Below are positions 34,901 through 46,900 of a stretch of 64,000 bases of DNA, in pieces. Below the pieces are notes generated by a model. That model was given only the letters and a program-made list of their open reading frames with translations. It ran no database searches and had not been told where the DNA came from. Positions within the stretch are counted from its first letter, which is position 1, and each line of letters opens with the position of its first letter. This DNA comes from Lumbricus rubellus (Eukaryota; Annelida; Clitellata; Crassiclitellata; Lumbricidae). The stretch lies in assembly GCA_945859605.1 (NCBI GenBank), contig OX243812.1:53046093-53110092 (forward strand), in the 5' to 3' direction. The position numbers and the translations under genes were made by a program.

Positions 34901-37900
34901 TATTGTATAATCTGAAATGGCAAAAAGTAAACACCTTTATTGTTTAATCTGAAATGCCAAAAAAGTTAACACCTTTATTGTATAATTAATCTGAAATGCC
35001 AAAAAAAGTAAACACCTTTATTGTATAATCTGAAATGCCAAAAAGTAAACACCTTTATTGTATAATCTGAAATGCCAAAAAGTAAACACCTTTATTGTAT
35101 AATCTGAAATATATCACAGACAAAAACACGTCTCTAAGATTTTTATATTAAAGTATAAGAGCTCTCAGTATTTCCATGATTCTACTTCTCATAATTAAAA
35201 TATAATTAAATGGGAAAATTTGAACCTAGGCCAGCGGTTCTCAACCTTTTTTGTGTGGCGACCCCTTTTTAGCATTTCGAAAGTTGTGACGACCCCCAAC
35301 AAAAAAATTGATTGAGCAACCCTCACTGTCTTTTTTCTCACCATTGTTCATTTTTATGCGTTTTCGCTTCACAATTCGAAAAACTGCTTTTTGGCAATAA
35401 TATTATTGTATGAGGTTACCTGGCACTTGCGATTAATAGAGCTACCTATTCAATAGTTTGAAGTTCAAGTTTCATAAGTCTATTCAGGCAGAGGGAGGGG
35501 TTGTAAATCCTTCTCCCCATTTGCGATTTTTTTTTATTTTCACACTGCAATGGTATCATTTAAAGCTGTCCCTCTAACGAAATTGCTCATAATTTGAGTG
35601 CTGATAGTTGTTGTTTAAGGCTTCAAAGTGCCCTCGCATTATTTAACTTTTTAAAAATTCCACACTGCAAAGCAGGGTAACATTTTATGCTGTCATCTCA
35701 AAAACATTTCGCATGATTAGTCTACATTGCAGAAAGACATGGTTGAGGACTTTAGTAAATTCCTCTCTCCATTGTTTAGGCTGACATATTCTTTTGAATT
35801 TCCACGTTGCAATGATAGCAATTTAAGCTGTCATCTTCGCGAAATTGCTCATTTTTCAATGCTGATAGTCAGGGTTTAAGACTTCAAAGTGTCGCCTCCC
35901 AGTTTGTTACGATGTTTTGGATTTGCATAGGCTAATGTAACTGTATAATTTTAAGCGGTCATCTTAACAAAGTTTCTCATGATTTCAGTGCTCAGATACG
36001 TGATTCAGACTTCAATAAATGTTCCCGACACATTGTTTGAAATTTGTATTCATTTGCAAACGGTAGGCTAATGATGACATTTTAAGCTGGCATTATATTA
36101 AAATTGCTCATAATGGATAAGCAGCGGATAACACTTTATAAATTATTTATAATGATATTTATGAAGAAGCAAATTATAAATATGAAATATTGAAATATAT
36201 AATTAAGCAGCTTGGGCTCCGCCACTAATTTCGATGGGACCGTTCACTGTCAGCGTCACCCCAAGTCTCCGCCTCTGTAGGCCCTAATGACCTTACTATA
36301 GTTGACAGCATTGATTCTTTGAGCAGACCGAATATTGTTTAATTTTTTTAGATGTATGGTAAAAGTGGAATAAATTTGAAAACTAAAACGGAAAATATTA
36401 AATTCACTGCCGTAATCTAACGAATTCCTGAAAGGCCTATAGCAATGGTATTAGCAAAAATTTATTTTAGAATGTTATAGTATAGTAGATAGAATATTTT
36501 CCGAATTTCTGAGAAGCCCAGGCGACCCCTGGAAAATCGCGGGGGTCGCGACCCACAGGTTGAGAACCGCTGACCTAGGCAAACACGATAGTCATTCTTT
36601 ACAAGACTTGTTTGCTTGCTCTACATACATTACAGGCTGTTTGTGAGGCGCCCTTGTAGCGGTATGGCCGCGTTACGGCACCATATAAATTGTCGTTATT
36701 ATTATTATTATTACATACATACATACACTTTACATACATGCATGTATACACAATGCATACACACACACAGACCCACTCTCATACACTCCATGAACGGAAG
36801 CACGAAACGAACTTTCTGTTACATTACATGACATGACTGGAAGGTGGCATAAGACCTGCTGTTGAATTTATCTGGTTTCTCCTCTCTGGCCGTGTGGAAA
36901 TCGAGACACAGGTCTGCGTCGATTCCGATTCCAAAGTAGTTGTTCATCACGTAGATTGCGGTTGTGTCTTCGTTCTGCTGTGCGGTGTTTGTGTCGTTTG
37001 CAATTGCCAACTTCGCCTCGTCGGCTTCGGTTTCGTTCGGATGAAAAATGACAGTCCACCTGCAATTTATCACCAGACGATACATCACCAATCGTTGATG
37101 AACTGTATGCAAACATGTATATCTATGTATATATGTATGTTTGAATGCATGCATAATTGCATATATGTATGATAGTATATACGTTAGTATGCATGCGTTC
37201 ATGTTTGCACGCATATATGAGCACTTGTTATAGTGTCCCTTCAAAATTTATACCCAGATTAGCTACAGATGACAGCGTGGACACTGAATCGAAGTTTCAC
37301 GCCGAAGCGCATGAGCAATTATGAGCGAAGTGCATACTCGTCAGTCTGAATTAATTATGATTAATTTTTATTTATTATTAATAAACGATTATTATTACAG
37401 ATTATGAAAGTCATACCTGTCAAGTTTGATCTCCTCAGCTTCAGTGACATCCCTGAGGAGACTCAGTGGGTCTTCAGCGCCCGTATAGCCAGGTCCCCAT
37501 CGCAGGACACGAGCCAAGTCATTACCTTTAACGCCATTACATTATTTCAAATTATTCACATCAATGTAGGTCTGTGGCCATTCGTAGCCACAAAGTCAGT
37601 TAAAGCACAGCAACAATTCAGAGAGCTTGCGCAGGCAGTATGTATGTATGTATGTATGTATGTATGTATGTATGTATGTATGTATGTATGTATGTATGTA
37701 TGTATGTATCTAGCCAATTCTCATCTTATGAACCGCCCACAGCCCCACACCACTTAGCAATGAGAGTGTACTAAAGCCGACCAGGAAATCAACACAACGC
37801 ATGATTAAAGTAGATTTCTGTGTCCGGTTACAACAGCGGTTCTCAACCTTTTTTGTGTGGCGACCCCTTTTTAGCATTTCGAAAGTTGTGACGACCCCCA

Positions 37901-40900
37901 ACAAAAAAATTGATTGAGCAACCCTCACTGTCTTTTTTCTCACCATTGTTCATTTTTATGCGTTTTCGCTTCACAATTCGAAAAACTGCTTTTTGGCAAT
38001 AATATTATTGTATGAGGTTACCTGGCACTTGCGATTAATAGAGCTACCTATTCAATAGTTTGAAGTTCAAGTTTCATAAGTCTATTCAGGCAGAGGGAGG
38101 GGTTGTAAATCCTTCTCCCCATTTGCGATTTTTTTTTATTTTCACACTGCAATGGTATCATTTAAAGCTGTCCCTCTAACGAAATTGCTCATAATTTGAG
38201 TGCTGATAGTTGTTGTTTAAGGCTTCAAAGTGCCCTCGCATTATTTAACTTTTTAAAAATTCCACACTGCAAAGCAGGGTAACATTTTATGCTGTCATCT
38301 CAAAAACATTTCGCATGATTAGTCTACATTGCAGAAAGACATGGTTGAGGACTTTAGTAAATTCCTCTCTCCATTGTTTAGGCTGACATATTCTTTTGAA
38401 TTTCCACGTTGCAATGATAGCAATTTAAGCTGTCATCTTCGCGAAATTGCTCATTTTTCAATGCTGATAGTCAGGGTTTAAGACTTCAAAGTGTCGCCTC
38501 CCAATTTGTTACGATGTTTTGGATTTGCATAGGCTAATGTAACTGTATAATTTTAAGCGGTCATCTTAACAAAGTTTCTCATGATTTCAGTGCTCAGATA
38601 TGTGATTCAGACTTCAATAAATGTTCCCGACACATTGTTTGAAATTTGTATTCATTTGCAAACGGTAGGCTAATGATGACATTTTAAGCTGGCATCCTAT
38701 TAAAATTGCTCATAATGGATAAGCAGCGGATAACACTTTATAAATTATTTATAATGATATTTATGAAGAAGCAAATTGTAAATATGAAATATTGAAATAT
38801 ATAATTAAGCAGCTTGGGCTCCGCCACTAATTTCGATGGGACCGTTCACTGTCAGCGTCACCCCAAGTCTCCGCCTCTGTAGGCCCTAATGACCTTACTA
38901 TAGTTGACAGCATTGATTCTTTGAGCAGACCGAATATTGTTTAATTTTTTTTAGATGTATGGTAAAAGTGGAATAAATTTGAAAACTAAAACGGAAAATA
39001 TTAAATTCACTGCCGTAATCTAACGAATTCCTGAAAGGCCTATAGCAATGGTATTAGCAAAAATTTATTTTAGAATGTTATAGTATAGTAGATAGAATAT
39101 TTTCCGAATTTCTGACAAGCCCAGGCGACCCCTGGAAAATCGTCAGGCGACCCACAGGTTGAGAACCGCTGGGTTACAACATCCAGGCACCGATTCCGTT
39201 TAGACTCTGAAAACTTCACACTTTTAAAGAAATCTGACACCATCAAAGCAGTAAAACTAAAAAATTTCATCACAATTTGTACGCAGTGTGCACCATATTG
39301 AAAATATGACAACTTTAGTCAAAAGAATACTTTAACAGATTTATCCAGCCTCAGTAAGTCCTACAGACCCCTCTGGTCAGCGTTATGACAGGGGACTTCC
39401 CTATCAACTGCAAACATCACTGCTTTTAATTATAATTACAGATCCACAACGCACAGATTTTTAATTTATTTTATTTTTATTTTTTATTTTTGCCTAACAA
39501 GGCAATGAAACGCTATTACAGGACCATTTTCCAACAAAACCATATAACATCATGAAATTCTTCGCACCATTAAAACTACCTCACTCTTCCATTTCCCTTT
39601 AACTGGAAATATCAAAGTATACAAGCGCAGCGGATGAAAAGGAGCATTCAACGTCTGAAGGTCAGTCTCATTTTCAGACAAATTCCATACATGTATTAAA
39701 CTCTGCTATATTAATTTCTAAAGTTGGGTGTGTTATTAAACTGGCAGTCAATCAATCTCTTGATGTACCACCACTCAACCAAAGAAATCGAATAATTTCG
39801 TACATTTTAGTGTATTATTGCTTCGGATGAGCCAATATGCAAGCTACAAAAAATTACAGTAAAATATAAAATCATAGAATCCCTCAAGTAGCATGTTTTA
39901 CAAGAGGCATTTTGTATCAAATCCGTGGTAGGGCGGAAATTTGATACGAGATGTCTGCTTAATCTGCGCCCCTAGCCAACTCAGCATTGATATAACGACA
40001 AACCTGTTCCGAGTGGTATGACAGCCATCGGTGGTGACTGGCATTGGGCATCTTGACCAACGTTGTCAAGGCAAGACAATGCCCAGCCCACTGAACCGTC
40101 ACCACCACAGACCAGGATCTTGAAGAACGGAATGTTACGAAACACGTACAGACTGCAACCAGAAACAAACCTCCATACGATACACAGTCGAAAAGAACAT
40201 CATCGTTCCTTTTACGTTAAAACCATGCTCATCCTTTGACATGAAGTAGTCTCTCACAGGTCTTGCTTTCTCTGCTGCAGATCATCTCCATTCTGATTGT
40301 CAGGTACAATAATATTATTTGAAAAGCCATATTACAACGTTAGGGTCAGGGTTAGGGTTTGAGGCCTTCAGATTAGGCTTAAACTCATACACTCCATGGT
40401 TTGAAAACCATTCTCTTTGATTACGGTTTGGTGTCAGGTCGGGAGTGCCTCTGAGGAGTTCTCTTGAAGTGGCGCTATATAAAAGTTCAATTACAATTAC
40501 AAGCGCTCTGACCATTCAGCCATCGTGCCCTGGAATGGCACAACCACCAAGCTGGGACTAGAGCTCTGTACTTCAGTTGAGGTAGAGGTACTTGTACACT
40601 GTACAGTTCAAGAAACATCCTGGTAAAAAAAACGTGGCTCTGGTTATATGGTATTGGTTACTAACCAGCTGGCAGCGGAACTACTCTCATACTATTAATC
40701 TGTAATCTCACACCACTATGTCAAAGCAAGCATTGGTCGTGATGCACATTTGCATCAAATCCCTTAGTGTCCTTAACAACTAGAAGTCTAGAAAACCTCA
40801 AACCTGTATCCACAATTTCAGTGACAGTTTAGAGAGCTCCCTCTTTCAATTCATCTGCACAGCAATTGTAAAATCTGTCAGAGTAGCAGCAGCAAAAAAT

Positions 40901-43900
40901 GACAGTTTACACAGCTGAAAAAGTTAGCAAAAGAAGATTGGCCGTAAGTAACGCCAATCTTATTTAAGAATAGGCATTGCTAGGCACAGCCATTAACTCT
41001 GCTCAAGGAAGCACATGACGACAGACCTGTAATCCGGGAGATTGTAGAAACCTTACCCTGGAAGAGGTCCGCCGTTCATCAAATCGTATACTTGGTGAGG
41101 ATTGAGAAGTTTCCTAAACGATCTGATCAACTCCATGCCCTGTTGTCCTCCGCTCTTGACGTTAACGAGCACGAGGAGAGGGGTTGTGTTCTTCGGAATC
41201 ATGTGAGGCTGGACAACAAACCATAAACCATATAACGCTTACGATTCATACATCGCCAAGTCTATTTTTTTCACGTCATCCCATCCTAAACTTCCACAAA
41301 GCATCATGAAGCTATGGCATGGTTGGTTCCTCACTGTATAACAGGCTTCCATCCAATTAGCTAGAACTTCTCATTTTTATACATCAAACAGCAGAGCACC
41401 ATTCTATCTGAATTGTCTTGTATAGTCAGACTGGAAACACCTGCAAGCAACGTTCCCCCTAAGCTGCGCGATTGCACGGCCACGCAGAAGAAAAACTCCT
41501 GCCGCGCAGAAGATTTTATCTGACACGCAAAAAATCAGTTTGAGTTACTTATTCTTTTTATTTTGTTCTTGTAGCAATTTTTCTTTAAATCTGCATTTAG
41601 GATGTAAAACAATGGCGATAGTGCTGTAAAGTATCTCCAGCCGTTTTGTCAGTTTGCGCGCGCGACCTAGCTATCCCCCATTGATTTCCATTTTTGTTTC
41701 GTGGCGACTCTCAAAGTGAGGAAGTCTATGAATGCGACGAATAACGGCTGTAATTAGTGGTTTGGGCCCTGAATAGACGATTTGGCCATTTGCAAAGAAT
41801 AATACATGTATGTGATTATAGGTGCGCGTTCGCCATGTGCAACTGGCCACCAGAAGTGTGGTGATGTAACACGAAGGGACAATATGAGAGGAATCAAGTA
41901 ACAGGCCAGTCACCGTTTAGCTCTTGTCGAATTTATTAGGTTTCTAGGTTCAGCTGACGTAGAGGACAGAGGCTGGTATTCATATCGACAATGGCGCAAA
42001 TGGAATTTTGATTAGCTGACATTGGTAGATTTTTATTGACGAAGGCTATGTGAGGGGAAATATGTAGACTATTTTGTTTGTTGGGGAAAAGTCCAGAAAA
42101 ATCATCACAATCAGTCAGTCGCAATATTATTGTAAACTAATTAACATTCACATAATTTTCTGGAAAGGAGCTCAGACTACTGCTAGCAAATTGTCCAAAT
42201 ATGGTTTGCAAGAAATCGAAAATGATAAACTGTTGATGAAGGTCTGCTTAAAGTTATGGAGTAGGCTAGTCCTAGTGGCTGCAGACATACACTGTAATAC
42301 TATTGCTTTAGTCCGATGAATCAGGTTAAAACAAAAACCAGAAATAGGTTTGGACTTGAGAGCCGACGATGTAGATAGCCTTGTCAGGAGCAAACTTTAT
42401 TTAACATCAGGACCATGGGTACTCACATACGGGGTTAGAGGGGCACTATCCCCATTGAAAAACTGACACCTATTTTAATGACTACATGGTAGCATATATT
42501 TTGGTTTGTAATAAATTTCCTCACACAAGGCACCAACGGTAGCATTAGTAGGCCTATTAATGATAGGCCTATACATAAAACGAAACAGAAATTTAAATTT
42601 GAAAACCTCTACAAAAATACCTATGTTCTTAATTTACCTCTTGGCAATTTTAAGCTCTTGCCAAAAAATTGACTTTGATCACCGCGTTTAAGCCCCTCCC
42701 TGCAGACCTATATCCGGGCGCCTGGTATAGTCCTACACTATACAGGCCTTCAGTTAATATGGACGAAGTTCGTTCTTTCTGTATAAAAGATCTGCAGCGG
42801 ACCACGAATTATTTATACAGCTGATGACTTTCATGGAAGACATAAATGCAAGACTCACGCACACACACACCCCACGCATGCACGCACACACATGCACGCA
42901 CACACATGCACGCACACTAGGGTGGTCCAGAAATATAAAAATTGGATATTCAATTCTCCACAAGGCTGCCCTTGTTCCATATGCTATTAGTGATTTATTT
43001 GCCAAGTTTCAACAAAATTGAAGAATGTTTACTGGTACCAATTTTCTGCAACATTTTAATTAAGCATCGAAAAATTAAAAAAGTCACTTTTTGACAATAC
43101 TCGAAAGAGGCATGCAATTATCAGCTTTAAACAAACATTGTCATCAAATATGTGTCTATTAAATCAGTCTATTAAAGCTAGTAAGCTAATGTAGAATCAA
43201 TTACAGTCTTACAAAAATTGAATATGAAATACCACATGAAACATTGTAGATGTTTTTAATTAGCCTATTCTTAAAATTTTAGATTTATGCTCGATACTGT
43301 CGATAGGCAGGCTTTGGCTAATTCTTGACCCTGAGTATTAAGAAGGTCAATAAGTTTCAAAGAGATCTCTTTGTGACATACATCTCCATTAGATAGTGGT
43401 GCATGGTTGAAGGAATTCCTGTCCAGGCATTCCATGATAGCCCTAATTCCCCCAAACCAGGCTTATGTCGCAACACATACTTCCTAGATAATGGCCAACA
43501 TCAATACACTTTGGGCCAACATGTGACAAAACTAATTTTTACAATTTGTTTTTTGATGAAATTATAAATATTTATTGTTTATTGACATTAAAACAATAAT
43601 TTGCAGAGAATTTTTTAATTTTTAATGATATTTAGATAATTATTTTTTAGTGGCTAATGTTTTAATAATTCAATGACTTTTCTAAAATTTGCCATTTTCC
43701 TGTCATGAATAGCCAAACTTGGCCTAAGACCAGTATAGCAGTGAGGTATGATTTAAACAAACCAGATTTCCATCTAGCTTGTTATGCAGACTGTTTATCT
43801 TTTTCAAATTTAACTCAATTGTGAACATGGTTACTAAGCAATTTTGCATTCCAAACATTATGCAAACTTTAGATGCATTTTTCTCGTAGCCAAATTTGAA

Positions 43901-46900
43901 CAGCTGAATCATATTTTGACTCAAGCTATAGACAGGATAATGATAGTGCAATACTGTTTGCCATTTTAAAGCAGAGACTTTACACATTAAAACTGTGTCT
44001 ATGACACTAAAATTTGTTTAAAAAAAACTCGTTTTAAACCGGGTTTGGATCAGATCTATTACCAGACTTAATCTAGTTCTCTGAACAACTTTTTAAAAGT
44101 CTTTCCGGTAGAAATTTCCAACATAGTAAATTCAATGCTTTAAAATGTGATCACCTATTTCCTTTTGGTAAAAATTTCTAACAGACATAATAAATACCAT
44201 ACTTTTAAAGATGATGATTTTTTAGTGCATCGCTCAGCTTCCGAGAAATGTTACGTATCAACATATATTTACCTGTGTCAACAAGACCTGTCAAATTTTC
44301 CAGGAGGTTGTGTACTGCTTTGTATATAGGTAGTTTCTCTGGGAGTAAATATTACATAATTATGATCATGCAAACAACAGCTCTAGATTTTATGTAAGGG
44401 AATGTCATTCGGAGATGCGTAGACTAAAAACTGATCACCAATGGAGCAACCATTACTACTTTAGTAACCTCACCAACTGTTAATCCAATTTCTTAATGAA
44501 ATATGAAATTCTTCAGGATTCCCATTTGTGACTATCTAGAAAGAATGTTCTTGGTATCCATAAGAGCCAACAATGTTGGGAGCTTCTCGATGATGCCATG
44601 ATAGCTGCGGTTGTTATCAAATGATCGAGACATTTTATACACAAAGTCAAAAGACCAACATTAATCTCATATAATATTCAAAAAGTGCTTAACAAATTAC
44701 TGTAAAAATAATACTGGAGTAATCTAAATTATAAAGAGCAATTATAAGTAGGCCTAAACAATCCAATTGTATTTGAGGCAAATTGCAAGTGAAAAACTTT
44801 AGTTTATAAATTGGCATGAAAATTTTGAAATTACCTCCAATTCAGCAACCATGTTTTAACATAAAGAGCTTGAAATAAGCTTCAATTTGTATATAATCTT
44901 ATTATTCTTTATTTTATACACAGTTGACATCTTGATTATGATTTAGAAAGATGTTGCTTGGAGTTCATAATGTATAACCTATTAAAATTTCCGATGTACA
45001 TTTTACACGATTCGTATAAAAAAGCTCTTGAAAATTGGTACCTCTAAACATGCTCAGATCTCTTCAATTTTTTCAACACAGAGTCTTCTAGTCAAGTGGA
45101 ACAAGGGCAGCCTTGTGGAGCAGCATATTTTAAAAAAAATATTTTTACCATGTAAGTTTGGACCACACTAACGCACACACATGCACGCACACACAGTCAC
45201 ACGCACACAAAGACGCACATTTACTGCACGGTTTCTTGATAATGATTCTGTCTTGAATTTGTGGTTGACTGAACTTTCTTTTCTGCCGCAAAATTTTGCA
45301 CACAAAAATGAAACTGAAAATTGTTGCACAAGGAGATTCCAATTTTGCACAAACACCGGCAAACCTTAGAGGCAGTGCCAGATTAACTATGGCGCAACTG
45401 GCGCACTTGCGCCAGGCCTTCTTTCGGGGGTAAATTTAAAAAAACAAAAACATTGAGAAATCCGATTATCCGATCGAATTTGTTTATATAAGTTACAGTC
45501 CGGCTTATTTAAAATGTTTAATTTCTGAAACAAGCATTGCATATAAAATTTGGTGGCATTATAAAAACAGGCCTTCTACAGTACTACTACTATAATGATG
45601 ACGTACTAATTAATTGTGTACTGTAATCAATTTATGCACGGATCAACCCCATCATCAAATAAGGTCAACAATGGGCCAAGACAGATTGGTAAATTTAACT
45701 CTTTTGAACATTGAGTCGGAAATCTTGACAGATCTTGACTTTCAAGATATCATTGATTCTTTCTCTACTTTAAAAGCGCGACGGAAAGACTTTTAAACTC
45801 GACGAACAATTTTTGAACAGTTGAACTGTAGGCTAACAAGTAAAATTAAAAAATCTCCTATGATCCTATCACAGCTTCATTTTGTGTTCATAAATTATTA
45901 AAATATGTTTTTCTGTGTAATTAATTTCCCCCCCCCCATTTTTTGATAATTTGATTGGATAGAGGGCCTACTTTAGTTTTGTTGCATTGTTTGCGCCAGG
46001 CCTCTAAAAAGTTAATCCGGCACTGCTTAGAGGGAACGTTGCATGATGCAAGCTTTCTTAAGAAGACGATATATAAATGAGCGCTAACAATAGGAATAAC
46101 TCAGAAACAGTAGAAAGCACCAATTGATATCTAACAAGATACAAATGATGGTGTAATAAGCAGGTTCAAGAACAATGGGATGCGTGGGCACATCTGTTCA
46201 AAGAGAACTAACTAAATACTTCCGAGTCAGCCGTCGACAATTTACTGAAAATTGCCTTGTAATAAGCAGGTTCAAGAACAATGGGATGCGTGGGCACATT
46301 TGTTCAAAGAGAACTAACTAAATACTTCCGAGTCAGCCGTCGACAATTTACTCAAAATTTATAAGTATATCCAACAGACCAGACCTACTGGTTACGGAGC
46401 TATCAGCTTTGATTTATGAGACAAAATTATTGCATCAAAGGGTTAATCAATGGCTATTTTCACCTGTTGATGGAAATTATATATAAGGTTACAAACTGTA
46501 CGTGAATTATAGTCCAGGCAATCTAGCTCAAATATACAGTGAGCATGGGCAAAATTGTAACCTAAGCTTTATAAACGTTTTCCTGTTCAGAATGTTTTGC
46601 TGAATAACATATCCAAAATCCCCAAAAATCCGACCATGGGTCACCCCCCAAAATGGGGTTCAAAATATGAGGGTTTTTTGTGCTTTTGCATTGAATATCG
46701 GGCTGCAGCCTGGTGAAAAAATTCTCTTTTTGTGATACAAGCATGAAATTTGGTACATTCACTGAACATGTCATAAAAAAATTGACTATAGGGCCAAAGT
46801 AGATTTGACTCCTGGCCCCAACGGCAGCCATTTTTCAAAATGGCCGACCGGTTTACAGATTTTAAATTATCTCAGCTTCCAGTAAGTTTAGAATCGTCGC

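Larger units (their letters stand above)
41448..46041. mobile_element. Composite hAT-like element with two nested insertions
   Basis: The left end reads CAACGTTCCCCCTAAGCTGC and the right end, inverted, CAACGTTCCCTCTAAG, a terminal type known from hAT elements. An 8-bp duplication is not clear. Inside lie a TA-flanked element (42920-45168) and a further hAT (45373-46025). No intact transposase was seen in the outer parts. Confidence 0.65.
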
